Positions 7,984 through 16,660 of a stretch of 64,000 nucleotides of DNA are shown piece after piece. The DNA comes from Chryseobacterium viscerum. GTDB lineage: Bacteria; Bacteroidota; Bacteroidia; Flavobacteriales; Weeksellaceae. The translations under genes were made by a program, and so were the position numbers. Below the pieces are notes generated by a model. It saw only the letters and a program-made list of their open reading frames with translations. It did not search any database and had not been told where the DNA came from. The stretch lies in NCBI RefSeq assembly GCF_025949665.1, contig NZ_JAPDFT010000001.1, forward strand, positions 2,418,001-2,482,000. The letters run 5' to 3'. Each line of letters begins with the position of its first letter. Position 1 is the stretch's first letter.

Positions 7984-8379
7984 ATGAAACTTACCTCATT
8001 AAGACTCATCAGCAAAGACATCAAAGCAGCAGTAGAATTTTACGAACAAACCATGGGAGCAACTGCCAGATGGTATACTGAAGATTTTGCAGAACTTTCA
8101 GCAGATTCCATAACCATTGCCATAGGAAGTACCCGAACGATGCAGATGTTTTCGGAAGGTCTTACAGAATTCACAGGAACAAAATCAACCATTATTGAAT
8201 TTATGGTTAAAAATGTAGATGAAGAATATGAAAGAATAAAAAGTATAGCCTCTGAAATTATCCAGGAACCTACAACAATGCCCTGGGGAAACAGATCTCT
8301 TCTATTCTGTGATCCGGATGGAAACATGATTAACTTTTTTACTCCGGTGAGCGTGGAAGCTGTGAAAAAATTCAACTAA
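7984..8379 (+). CDS. VOC-family (glyoxalase/bleomycin-resistance fold) protein
   Basis: 131 residues in the paired beta-alpha-beta-beta-beta layout of vicinal-oxygen-chelate proteins: LRLISKDIKAAVEFYEQTMG at the start, DEEYERIKSIASEIIQEP in the second half and CDPDGNMINFFTPV at the end. Small members include antibiotic-binding proteins, glyoxalases and dioxygenase-like enzymes; the specific role here is unknown. Monocistronic: a strong terminator follows 14 bp after the stop. The perfect dyad in its promoter suggests induction by a dedicated regulator, perhaps responding to a toxic compound (inference). Confidence 0.85.
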   Translation: MKLTSLRLISKDIKAAVEFYEQTMGATARWYTEDFAELSADSITIAIGSTRTMQMFSEGLTEFTGTKSTIIEFMVKNVDEEYERIKSIASEIIQEPTTMPWGNRSLLFCDPDGNMINFFTPVSVEAVKKFN

Positions 8380-8393
8380 GTCTTTCATCAATA

Positions 8394-8429
8394 AAAAACA
8401 ACTCGCTGTACACACAACGAGTTGTTTTT
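8394..8429. terminator. Terminator after VOC gene, shared with convergent hydrolase
   Basis: Perfect 12-bp stem AAAAACAACTCG / CGAGTTGTTTTT with a 12-base loop; A-run and T-run on opposite sides make it usable in both directions. Confidence 0.85.
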
Positions 8430-8452
8430 CATATGAGTTTTAAAAATTAAAT

Positions 8453-9400
8453 CTATTTCCCAAGGAACTCAATTGCTTTCGCTACAAAGGTATCATGGTA
8501 TTGATAGAAAGAGGCATGTCCTGAATCCGGAAAAATCACCAATTCTGCATGATCTAGGTTCTGAGCCATATTTTTAGCATTCTGAACAGACACAGGAAGG
8601 TCATTTTCACCATGAACAATCAATACCGGATTTTTGATCTTTTGTATTTCCGTAAGAGCATCAGCATTGGGTTGAGCCCAGCTCAATACAGCGGTAAATT
8701 GTGAATTTGAAGCATTATCATTTAATGGAAGATCTCTGTCTGCTGTACGAAGCTGAATTCTTGCAAAAGCTGCTTTTCCTTCTGCTGTACTCTGAGCCGA
8801 CTCTGTAAATCCGAATTTCAGGAAGGAAGCTTCAGGACTTAACCCCGCTGTTCCTGCAACAATATTAGGTAAGTTAGATAATCCGATTGCACCCTGAGGC
8901 CCTGTTCCGGTTAAAATCACTTTATTAATCAATGAGGGATGCGTCAGCACTATTCTCTGAGTAATAAAACCACCCATGGAAAACCCCATGATATTCACTT
9001 TATTTAAATTCAGCGCATTGATAAAATCGACTGCATCATCGGCCATTGCCTGAACGGTATTTGGAGTAATTCCTTTGGAAGAAGCCACTCCTTTATTGTC
9101 GAAGATAATGACTTTATATTTTTTTGCCAGTCCATCTGTCACTGCAGGATCCCAGTCATCCATTGAACCACCCAAGCCCGGCAGAAGCACCAATGGAATT
9201 CCATCTTCTTTTCCTAAAACGCGGTATGCAATGGCATTTCCTTTAACGTTTATAAATTGGGTTTTGGCAGTTTGGTGGTTTCTGTTTTGTACCTCCTGTA
9301 CCGTGGGAGGTTCATTTTCTTCAGTGCAGGACACTGTTGCTACGGTAAAAAGAGTTAAGCATAATAGGCTAACGGCTGAAATTTTTCTGATTGTTTTCAT
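8453..9400 (-). CDS. Alpha/beta-hydrolase lipoprotein
   Basis: 315 residues. Signal with lipobox-like TVSC (Cys25), then an alpha/beta-hydrolase fold: oxyanion HGxG-like region VLLPGLGGS, nucleophile elbow GFSMGG (near 142-147), acid in HGENDLPVS and catalytic His in DSGHASFYQ. It would be a cell-envelope esterase, lactonase or haloperoxidase-like enzyme; substrate unknown. A -7 promoter element TATGTTTGCACC (reading the minus strand, 9429-9436) lies 29 bp upstream of the ATG. It shares a terminator with the convergent VOC gene. Confidence 0.9.
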   Translation of the reverse strand: MKTIRKISAVSLLCLTLFTVATVSCTEENEPPTVQEVQNRNHQTAKTQFINVKGNAIAYRVLGKEDGIPLVLLPGLGGSMDDWDPAVTDGLAKKYKVIIFDNKGVASSKGITPNTVQAMADDAVDFINALNLNKVNIMGFSMGGFITQRIVLTHPSLINKVILTGTGPQGAIGLSNLPNIVAGTAGLSPEASFLKFGFTESAQSTAEGKAAFARIQLRTADRDLPLNDNASNSQFTAVLSWAQPNADALTEIQKIKNPVLIVHGENDLPVSVQNAKNMAQNLDHAELVIFPDSGHASFYQYHDTFVAKAIEFLGK

Positions 9401-9428
9401 TGTAGTTTATTTTTGTTTGATTATGGTG

Positions 9429-9436
9429 CAAACATA
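9429..9436 (-). promoter_or_regulatory. Promoter -7 element of the alpha/beta-hydrolase gene
   Basis: On the minus strand TATGTTTG fits TAnnTTTG and is followed by CACC, as at the tRNA-Ser and pyrB promoters. No good TTG lies at the ideal spacing. Confidence 0.45.
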
Positions 9437-9554
9437 AAACACACAAACAGGCAGAACACTCAAAAGCTTTATCAACAGGACATTTTAGGAATTCAATTAG
9501 ACATTTTTGAAGGTGAAAATTACAAGTGGAAAGTGTAAAGACAATTTTTACCCC

Positions 9555-9953
9555 CTAAGCCGTTTTCAAGGCATTGAGTGTTTTCATTGCTTTTTCAGCA
9601 TCTTCTTTTGCAATAAAAATATGATCGTGAAAATAAGCAGCAACTACATTACAGCTGATATTTTCATGTTTCAGGGCATTTGCAAAGGCTGCTGTGAGCC
9701 CTACAGCCTCCAGAGAAGAATGAATATTAAGAGTAATCCATGAAGCAATATAACTGTAAGTGATACTCCATTCATCTGCAACTTCTCTTCTTAAAACTAT
9801 GGTAACCGCCTCAGCTTCCCGAAAGAAAAATAAAACCTTTTCTATATCCGGTATCTCACTAAGGTTTTCAACGGCGCCAAACACATATTCTCCTGTATTT
9901 AATACCGGTTCCATATTCTGAAGCAGAACGGCCAAATCTTTTTCTCCTGTCAT
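9555..9953 (-). CDS. ACT-domain protein (DUF2241-type)
   Basis: 132 residues forming two ACT-like halves: an N-terminal half (LAVLLQNMEPVLNTGEYVFGAV) and a C-terminal half (ASWITLNIHSSLEAVGLTAAFANALKHENISCNVVAAYFHDHIFI). Stand-alone proteins of this type are thought to bind amino acids or similar small effectors; no partner enzyme is adjacent. It is monocistronic. The sequence between its stop and the hydrolase start is about 150 bp without clear features. Confidence 0.85.
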   Translation of the reverse strand: MTGEKDLAVLLQNMEPVLNTGEYVFGAVENLSEIPDIEKVLFFFREAEAVTIVLRREVADEWSITYSYIASWITLNIHSSLEAVGLTAAFANALKHENISCNVVAAYFHDHIFIAKEDAEKAMKTLNALKTA

Positions 9954-10006
9954 CTTTTTGGTACAAAGCTAAGATATAGATTGCAGCAGCAGTTTATCAA
10001 ATGATA

Positions 10007-10046
10007 AAAAACAAGAAAGAAGGCTGTGTGCCTTCTTTTTTGTTTT
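10007..10046. terminator. Hairpin with T-run beyond the ACT gene start region
   Basis: Near-perfect stem AAACAAGAAAGAAGGC / GCCTTCTTTTTTGTTT around TGTGT, ending in T-rich sequence. It lies between two minus-strand genes, so it most likely ends the response-regulator transcript on the minus strand. Confidence 0.65.
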
Positions 10047-10424
10047 GTAATTGTAACCTGTCAACTGAACCTCTTTATATGTATTTGTGTTTTTTTCATT
10101 TGGCTTTTTAAGAAGCCCGTTTAAGGTTATTCATCACCACATTTAATTTCATCAGTGTTTATTAATTTCATCATTTGTGTTTTTATAACTATCGTTTATT
10201 AATTGTATAGTTATAATCATTTGTTGTTTTTTGTGTATGAAATTTAAAATCCGAATAAGCTTTCTCATTTACTTTTTCATTACTTAAATTTCACAGTACA
10301 AAGGAACAACATTACAAAATAAAATCCTCTATAAACCCCATCGATACATCTCGATTTACTTATAGATATTTATCGATAAAACAAATTCTCTGATAATAAA
10401 AAGTGAAGAATATCCTACAGACTG
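10047..10424. other. Intergenic region downstream of response regulator
   Basis: 378 AT-rich bases with repeated CATTTGTGTTT- and CATCA-like runs and a CGATACATCTCGAT...ATCGAT stretch near 10340-10376. No ORF or RNA gene that I can support. Confidence 0.4.
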
Positions 10425-11078
10425 CTATAATTTGTGGTGTGTTTTAATGAGGTCCACCAGTTCAACCATATTTTCTATCTTTAGTTTTTCAAAGATATTT
10501 TTTTTAATTGTACTTACTGTATTCTGTTTGATATTCAAGCTGTTTGAAATTTCCAGGTTTCCATATCCTTCAGCATAAAGTTCTGCAATCTGCAGTTCCC
10601 GTTTGGTCAAACTGTTGAGAGGGCTTATCAGATCCGGATTGTAAACAAGCTGTACCAATAAATTCCTCAAAAGATCAGAAAAATATTCTCCCTTCTCTAT
10701 AAAAGTTGTGATCGCTTCTCTTACCTCTTCCTCTTCACTCAGTTTGCTCAGATATCCGTTAGCACCCGCTTTAATAAATTTAAGGCCATGCAGATCTTCT
10801 TCAAGTCCTGTAAAAATCAAAACTTTAAGATCAGGATTTATACTTTTCATCTGAGGCAGAATATGCAGACTGTTTCCGTCCGGGAAATGAGCATCAATGA
10901 TAGCCATTTCAATTCCTTTGGATTCTATCAGCTCCAATACCTGATGTAATGATGAAGTCTGATAAACTTTAGCGTTGGGAACAATATCACTGATAACAAT
11001 TTCCATTCCCTGGCGCACAATGCTGTGGTCGTCTGCCAGCAGGAATATAATTTCTTTATTTTGAATTGGTGTTTCCAT
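10425..11078 (-). CDS. NarL/LuxR-type response regulator
   Basis: 217 residues. Receiver domain 8-130 with acidic pair D16-D17, phospho-acceptor D62 (MAIIDAHFPDG), switch Thr in LIFTGLEE and conserved Lys in GYLSKLS. LuxR-type HTH at about 150-215 (LTKRELQIAELYAEGYGNLEISNSLNIKQNTVSTIKKNIFEKL). Its start lies 23 bp inside the 3' end of the kinase gene, so they are translationally coupled and form a cognate pair. Targets unknown. Confidence 0.95.
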   Translation of the reverse strand: METPIQNKEIIFLLADDHSIVRQGMEIVISDIVPNAKVYQTSSLHQVLELIESKGIEMAIIDAHFPDGNSLHILPQMKSINPDLKVLIFTGLEEDLHGLKFIKAGANGYLSKLSEEEEVREAITTFIEKGEYFSDLLRNLLVQLVYNPDLISPLNSLTKRELQIAELYAEGYGNLEISNSLNIKQNTVSTIKKNIFEKLKIENMVELVDLIKTHHKL

Positions 11079-12789
11079 TATTATTAATATTTAAATTGAT
11101 CCTGAATGTCACTTTCGTTCCTTTGTGCAGTTTACTTTCTACTGATATATCACCATCAAAAAGCTCTACGATTTCCTTTACAAGATTAAGACCAAGTCCC
11201 GCCCCCAGATTATCTACTTCATCAGATACCATTCCCTGATAGTAAGGATCAAAAATTTTACCAAGATCAGATTCTGATATTCCTACTCCGGTATCTCCTA
11301 CCGTTGTAATCAGGGAAATTTGATTTTCTCCTATAGGTTCAGTGGCCATAACGAGATCAATCTGTCCGTTTTCTGTAAACTTGTTGGCATTCCCCAGAAT
11401 ATTCATAAAAATCTGGTTGATTCTGATATTATCCGAATATACCTGTACTTCTTCAGGAATCCTGTCTGTTACCACAAACCTGTTGTTTCTGGTTTCCAGA
11501 TATGGAGTAATTACCTTCACAATAGAACTGATCTCATCTTTAAGGTTGAAAACCGATTTTATAAGTTCTTTTTCAGCATTCTCATTTTTAGTGTATTCCA
11601 GGATCTGGTTAGATTGCAGCAGCAGGGTGCTATTCGTAAACTTGATAGATTTAAGATAATCCTTTATTGTTTCGTCCTCTGTAGTTCTGTGGATCTTATC
11701 TATAAAAATATTAATAATTTTTAACGGGGATCTCAGATCGTGGCTCAGCATTCCCAGAATTCTGTTTTTAAAATTAAGGTTCTTTTTAATCTCTTTATTA
11801 GCAGCATCTAGTTTTTGTTCATAAACAAACGCCATTCTTGTAAAATACATGATCAGAATGGATACAATAAACATAAGAATCATCAATCCCAATACCAGAT
11901 ATGTCCTAATTCTGTTATTATTGGAGCTCTGCTCGTTATATTCTTTTTCCAGTTCGGTTTTAAAATCTTTGATGGCATTTTCGTAGACTTCTATTAAGCC
12001 GTTACTATACACCAGAAGTTTACTGAAATTGCTGTAAAACTGCAGGTTGATTTTCTGTTTTTGGGCAGCAAGCATCTGTACTTTCTTTACTTCAGCAGCA
12101 TAATGCTTATCCATAGACTTTATTGTGTTGTCCATTTTAGATTTAACCTGAGAAAGATCCAGCGTTTTGTTGTTGGTCATCGTGATTACCGTACTTTCTT
12201 TCTGAACATCCACTTTACCTGTTACAGCATCTTTTAAACGGCCAAAAAAACCTTTCTTTTTAACAGTGTCTGCATAGGTTCGGGTTTGAATCTTGAAATC
12301 TTCAAAATCATTTTTATATTTGGCAGGTTCGTACTGCTTATCCTCAATTTTTGATGGTGGATTCAGGGAAGTCTGGTATACAGAATCTATCAATGTTTTC
12401 AGTTTTGCAGTCTTTAAGGTATCCTGACTGTGAGCTGCCAGATTCTTTTTCAACCTCGGACTTGTATTTTCATATTCACCAATCTTATCAAAATTGATTT
12501 TAAGTTTTCTCAACGATTGAAAATATAACTGCAGCTCTTTATTATTCTGAGTAGCCATATATTTCTGAAGATGTTCCTGGGCATCCAGAAAATCTTTCCT
12601 GGAGTTATCCGTCAATCCTCCCAATGCACGGCTCTGCTCCAGCTGGTCTTTAATAAACTTCAGCTTCTTACCGTTGACAAATTCGTTATAAAAAAATATG
12701 GCGATAATGACCTGTATCAGTAAAATACAAAGGATCAATGAGTAATGAACAAGTTTTCTCAATTTAAAATTTAAGAATTTATATTTCAT
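11056..12789 (-). CDS. Membrane histidine kinase
   Basis: 577 residues. Two membrane helices (about 15-34 and 296-317) flank a long, lysine-rich, largely helical extracytoplasmic region of about 260 residues, which has no sensor domain I recognise. Then a HisKA dimerisation helix with MLSHDLRSPLKI (phospho-His about 350) and a HATPase with N box NILGNANKFTENG, G1 DTGVGIS and G2 GAGLGLNL. The gene overlaps the response regulator by 23 bp. An imperfect dyad (ATATACT...AGTATAT, 12853-12892) lies upstream of its start. The extracytoplasmic region contains FFGRLKDAVTGKVDVQKEST, a feature I have seen in few kinases; the signal is unknown. Confidence 0.95.
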   Translation of the reverse strand: MKYKFLNFKLRKLVHYSLILCILLIQVIIAIFFYNEFVNGKKLKFIKDQLEQSRALGGLTDNSRKDFLDAQEHLQKYMATQNNKELQLYFQSLRKLKINFDKIGEYENTSPRLKKNLAAHSQDTLKTAKLKTLIDSVYQTSLNPPSKIEDKQYEPAKYKNDFEDFKIQTRTYADTVKKKGFFGRLKDAVTGKVDVQKESTVITMTNNKTLDLSQVKSKMDNTIKSMDKHYAAEVKKVQMLAAQKQKINLQFYSNFSKLLVYSNGLIEVYENAIKDFKTELEKEYNEQSSNNNRIRTYLVLGLMILMFIVSILIMYFTRMAFVYEQKLDAANKEIKKNLNFKNRILGMLSHDLRSPLKIINIFIDKIHRTTEDETIKDYLKSIKFTNSTLLLQSNQILEYTKNENAEKELIKSVFNLKDEISSIVKVITPYLETRNNRFVVTDRIPEEVQVYSDNIRINQIFMNILGNANKFTENGQIDLVMATEPIGENQISLITTVGDTGVGISESDLGKIFDPYYQGMVSDEVDNLGAGLGLNLVKEIVELFDGDISVESKLHKGTKVTFRINLNINNNGNTNSK

Positions 12790-13359
12790 ATTTGTTTATC
12801 AGTTAAATTAATTTCCTGACTACATAAGTCCATTAGATATTAGCCCTCAACAATATACTATTATTTTCAACAATTTCATAATAACAGTATATCATCTGAT
12901 TCGCAAAGTTAAAGTAATTTTTGTCTTCTTATAATAATGAATATTTGATAAAACTCACAGAATTTATTTTTTTTTACTATTAAAATGCTTTGTAAACATT
13001 TAGTTTTATTTACGTAAATCTATTTTTTTAGATCAATTGCAAAAGTTGATGCTCTGTAAAATATTCTGCATCTGCTTATTTTATTATATCTACTGAATAA
13101 TATCTAATCAAATAGAGAATGAAAAAAACAACTTTTCACTCCTGTATTTGATCATTTTAAAGAACCATTCTTCCTCTGTCTAACAAACTTTCCGGCCATT
13201 CAGTATTTCTACTCAATACCACAATTGGTAATTTACACTCTAAGAACATATATCCTCTTCTTTGTTACTTTGAAATGCTTATTAATAGTGATAATATTCC
13301 ATGGAAAACCATGATATTCAGATGTACCGGAAAATTCGTCTCTACACTTCATCCATTGT
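12790..13359. other. Divergent intergenic region between kinase and flavin-oxidase cluster
   Basis: 570 AT-rich bases. It holds the imperfect dyad at 12853-12892 and, at 13301-13363, a 20-codon ORF (MENHDIQMYRKIRLYTSSIV) whose TGA overlaps the ATG of the small ORF at 13360. No firmly supported gene. Confidence 0.4.
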
Positions 13360-13473
13360 ATGAATGAAATTCGGAGAGTATTGAAGACCAGCAATGATGA
13401 TACATTTCTACTTATTGCTGTCTTTACTTTTCTCTATTTCTACAATACGACTATAAAAAATAAAAACAAATAA
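13360..13473 (+). CDS. Possible small membrane protein (37 aa) leading the flavin-oxidase operon
   Basis: ATG at 13360 opens a 37-codon frame that stops 3 bp before the next ATG. The product has a charged N-terminus (MNEIRRVLKTSNDD), one hydrophobic helix (FLLIAVFTFLYFYN) and a basic tail (TTIKNKNK), a sensible single-pass topology. Its ATG overlaps the stop of an upstream 20-codon ORF (ATGA). No family recognised. It may be a genuine small protein or a chance ORF; the tight spacing to the next gene is the main support. Confidence 0.35.
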   Translation: MNEIRRVLKTSNDDTFLLIAVFTFLYFYNTTIKNKNK

Positions 13474-13476
13474 CCT

Positions 13477-14664
13477 ATGATTACTGAAAACTACGACGTA
13501 ATCGTCATTGGCGGAGGAGCAATAGGTCTTGCAACAGCCTATCATCTCGGTCAGCGCCAGGCTAAGACTTTGGTATTGGAACAATATACTTTTGTGAATC
13601 AGCTGGGCAGCTCTGCAGGAGTTTCCCGCCAGTTCCGGATCCCCTATCCGGATGAATATATGGTACAAATGGCTTTGGACTCTCAACCTTACTGGGATGA
13701 GCTCCAAAAAAAGACCGGTACCCCATTGCTTGATAAAGTAGGCACACTCTGGTTTGGAGATCCTGAAGTACATTCTACCGAAGGAAACATTGCTGAGGCA
13801 GAGAAAGCTTTAGAAGCCTTAGGAGTTCCTTATACCAACTTAACTTCAAAAGAAATTGAAGAGCAGTATCATTTCAAAAACCTGCCGGATAATTATGTAG
13901 GTCTATTTCAACCTGATGGAGCCAGCATTAATTTTAAAGCAACTATTGAAACGCTTCTAAGCCTTTGTCAGAAAGAAAAAACCGTAGAGCTCAGAGAAGA
14001 TTCTCCCGTACTTGAGATCAAACAAAATGGTGAACTTTTTGAGCTTACCACTCCCAACGGAATATATATTGCCAAAAAGCTGGCCATTATTCCCGGGCCT
14101 TACATCAACAGTGTGATCAACTTACTGGATTTTAAAATAGAAGCTACCTACTGGAATATGTCCTCTGCTTATTTTAAAAAGACCGATCCTACGATACAAT
14201 ATCCAACCTGGTTTGTGTTCCAGAATGCAACGGGAGATAACGGCAATCAGTTTTACGGTTTTCCTTCCGTTGAATGGGATCATCCGGAATACATCCGCGT
14301 AGCACCGGATTTTGTCATCAACCCTTTGGAGGAACCAAGCGACAGAACATTGATTCCAAACCCGAAGGAACTCGCCTATACTTCCCAATGGATACAAAAC
14401 CATATGACCGGGCTGAGCATTGCACCGGAATATACCTCAACATGTCTTATCGCTTTAAGCACAATTCCCAATAAAGAATTACTGATTGATTTTGCACCTT
14501 CTTATGTACCCAACCATAAAAACATTGTAGTATATGCCACAGGATGGGCTGCAAAATTCACACCCTTTTTAGGTAAAATCATGTCTGATCTAGCACTAGA
14601 CGGACATACTGATTTTGACATTACCCCTTTCCGATTAGGATATAAATATTTCTTAGCACTTTAA
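13477..14664 (+). CDS. FAD-dependent amine oxidase, sarcosine/N-methyltryptophan oxidase (SolA) type
   Basis: 395 residues, the usual length of monomeric sarcosine oxidase and N-methyl-L-tryptophan oxidase. ADP-binding motif VIGGGAIGLATAYHLG at about 10-25, then LEQYTFVNQLGSSAGVSRQFRIPY, matching the segment that precedes the active site in this group. In the C-terminal half, TCLIALSTIPNKELLIDF aligns with the family's Cys-x-Tyr-Thr...IID segment, so that Cys is a candidate covalent FAD link. It oxidises a secondary or primary amine giving H2O2; the substrate is unknown. The next gene, another flavin oxidase, begins 14 bp later. Confidence 0.88.
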   Translation: MITENYDVIVIGGGAIGLATAYHLGQRQAKTLVLEQYTFVNQLGSSAGVSRQFRIPYPDEYMVQMALDSQPYWDELQKKTGTPLLDKVGTLWFGDPEVHSTEGNIAEAEKALEALGVPYTNLTSKEIEEQYHFKNLPDNYVGLFQPDGASINFKATIETLLSLCQKEKTVELREDSPVLEIKQNGELFELTTPNGIYIAKKLAIIPGPYINSVINLLDFKIEATYWNMSSAYFKKTDPTIQYPTWFVFQNATGDNGNQFYGFPSVEWDHPEYIRVAPDFVINPLEEPSDRTLIPNPKELAYTSQWIQNHMTGLSIAPEYTSTCLIALSTIPNKELLIDFAPSYVPNHKNIVVYATGWAAKFTPFLGKIMSDLALDGHTDFDITPFRLGYKYFLAL

Positions 14665-14678
14665 AAAATTATAAAACC

Positions 14679-16451
14679 ATGAACAGAGAAAACGTAAACA
14701 AAGATACACCGCTGTATCCGGGAATGCAGCCCGACCTGAAAGTAGAAGTAGCCATTATTGGTGCCGGAACTTCCGGACTGTACACTGCTTTTCGTTTGGT
14801 GGCAGACAATAAATATAAAGGTCATGAAGTCCAGATTTTCGATATGAGTGACAGATTAGGCGGAAGACTGGAATCCGTAGTTATGCCGGGAATGAACTTC
14901 TGGGGTGAGCTGGGAGGAATGCGTTATCTGACTTCTCAGGAAATTGTAACCACATTGATAGAAGGGTACCCATTGAAAGAACAGGACTTAAGCAAAAGAA
15001 CCCCTGTTCTGAAAGATAAGATGACTCCTATCCCATTCCACATGGGAGAACCTGAAAAACTCCTGATGTACATCAGAAAAGAGCGTTTCAAACAGAATGC
15101 CTGGACAGAAGAACAAAAACATGACAACAAACTGATTACCCGCTATTATCTGAATGAAGGGGATGAAGGGTTCAGTTCTGATCAGCTATTTAATAAAATC
15201 ATTTACAATGTTCTAATGGCAGATGCATGGGTGGCTGAAACCTATAAAGAACTGATCATTGCAGACCCTAACGGATATGATTATACATTTAAACTGACCA
15301 GCCGGGACTGGGATGCTATAAAACCAAGAATGATCTACAATTTTCCCGGTTCCCCTTATGACAAACGTCTGGTAAATGATATTGGTTTCTGGAACTTAAT
15401 AAAGGATCAGGTTTCTCAGGAAGGGTATGAATTCTTAGCCAATGCCGGAGGGTATTATTCCAATACTATCAACTGGAATTCTGCTGAGGCATTTCCATAT
15501 ATGGTAGGAGATTTTTCTGCCGACACCACCTACAAAACCATTGAGGAAGGATATGACAGCATTGCCTATGCAGTAGCTAACACTTATATGGAATACGAGG
15601 GAGCCCGCATCTGGTCTGAAAACAAACTGATTACTTTCACCAAAGACCATAATTTAACAGCCACTCATAAATACGAACTCACGTTCCTGAATATCCAAAG
15701 TAACAAAACATGGAAAGTGTACGCCAATTCAATAGTATTGGGTATGCCAAGAAAATCACTTGAACTTCTGGATCAGAATAACTTCTTTTTTGACGCTAAC
15801 AGACATCAGAAACTGAATAAAAACATCCGCTCTATCATCATGGAGCCTGCATTTAAAATCCTTATGGGCTTTGAAGGTCCATGGTGGAGAGATCTTGATA
15901 TTTATTCCGGGCACTCTATTACAGACTTGCCTATGAGACAATGTTATTATTTCGGTACTGATGAAGAAACTAAAAATTCTATGCTGTTGGGAAGCTACGG
16001 AGATATGGAAACGGAAACATTCTGGAAAGCACTTTCTGATGACAAAGTTTTGTTTAAAGTAAGAGCTGCCAGATCTGCATCACTGGAAGAATTGCATAAG
16101 TTTGATGATGTTCAGGCTACAGAATTCATGGTGAATGAATTGATGAACCAGCTGAAAGAATTACACGGTATAGATATACCACAGCCTTATGTAACTTATT
16201 TCAGAGACTGGACAGATGATCCATATGGTGCAGGATACCATGCATGGAAAGCAGGTTTCTCTGTGAAAGATGTCATGCCTTACATGAGAAAGCCATTGGC
16301 AGATGAGCAAATCCACATTATCGGGGAAGCTTACTCTGATCAGCAGGGCTGGGTGGAAGGTGCTTTCTGTGAAGCTGAAAAAATGCTTCAGACCCATTTT
16401 AAATTAGACTGGCCGTACTGGCTGGATCCTGAATATTATTTAGGATGGTAA
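14679..16451 (+). CDS. Flavin monoamine/L-amino-acid oxidase family protein
   Basis: 590 residues. N-terminal dinucleotide motif VAIIGAGTSGLYTAFRLV (about 23-40), the second FAD motif DRLGGRLESV, then GELGGMRYLTS, whose arginine is the substrate-carboxylate site in related L-amino-acid oxidases. The C-terminal FAD motif IHIIGEAYSDQQGWVEGAF is intact. Length and motifs fit L-amino-acid oxidases rather than plain monoamine oxidases. It would deaminate an amino acid, giving an oxo-acid, NH3 and H2O2. No signal peptide is visible. It is co-transcribed with the SolA-type gene and followed by a terminator. Whether the two act on one pathway is inference. Confidence 0.88.
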   Translation: MNRENVNKDTPLYPGMQPDLKVEVAIIGAGTSGLYTAFRLVADNKYKGHEVQIFDMSDRLGGRLESVVMPGMNFWGELGGMRYLTSQEIVTTLIEGYPLKEQDLSKRTPVLKDKMTPIPFHMGEPEKLLMYIRKERFKQNAWTEEQKHDNKLITRYYLNEGDEGFSSDQLFNKIIYNVLMADAWVAETYKELIIADPNGYDYTFKLTSRDWDAIKPRMIYNFPGSPYDKRLVNDIGFWNLIKDQVSQEGYEFLANAGGYYSNTINWNSAEAFPYMVGDFSADTTYKTIEEGYDSIAYAVANTYMEYEGARIWSENKLITFTKDHNLTATHKYELTFLNIQSNKTWKVYANSIVLGMPRKSLELLDQNNFFFDANRHQKLNKNIRSIIMEPAFKILMGFEGPWWRDLDIYSGHSITDLPMRQCYYFGTDEETKNSMLLGSYGDMETETFWKALSDDKVLFKVRAARSASLEELHKFDDVQATEFMVNELMNQLKELHGIDIPQPYVTYFRDWTDDPYGAGYHAWKAGFSVKDVMPYMRKPLADEQIHIIGEAYSDQQGWVEGAFCEAEKMLQTHFKLDWPYWLDPEYYLGW

Positions 16452-16483
16452 TCCTGAATATATAATAAGATGATGATGTAAAT

Positions 16484-16509
16484 AAAGCTCCGGACTTTTT
16501 CGGAGCTTT
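16484..16509 (+). terminator. Terminator of the flavin-oxidase operon
   Basis: AAAGCTCCG / CGGAGCTTT, 9-bp stem with an 8-base loop, followed by TTGTTTCT. Confidence 0.8.
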
Positions 16510-16599
16510 TTGTTTCTATTAATCAAAAATCAGAATTCCATATAACACACTCAATGTAAGCATCTTAATTCATTTAATATTTTTTTTAAATCAAAATAT

Positions 16600-16644
16600 T
16601 TGTTGGAGTATTAATTAATTTATTACATTTGCATAACTAGTTAT
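16600..16644 (+). promoter_or_regulatory. Promoter and MarR-type operator of the MarR-GNAT gene
   Basis: TTG elements at 16600-16605, then the -7 element TACATTTG (16624-16631), followed directly by the perfect 12-bp palindrome ATAACTAGTTAT (16633-16644). The palindrome would lie on the transcription start, a classic place for MarR autorepression. Confidence 0.65.
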
Positions 16645-16660
16645 ATAATCAATTATATTT

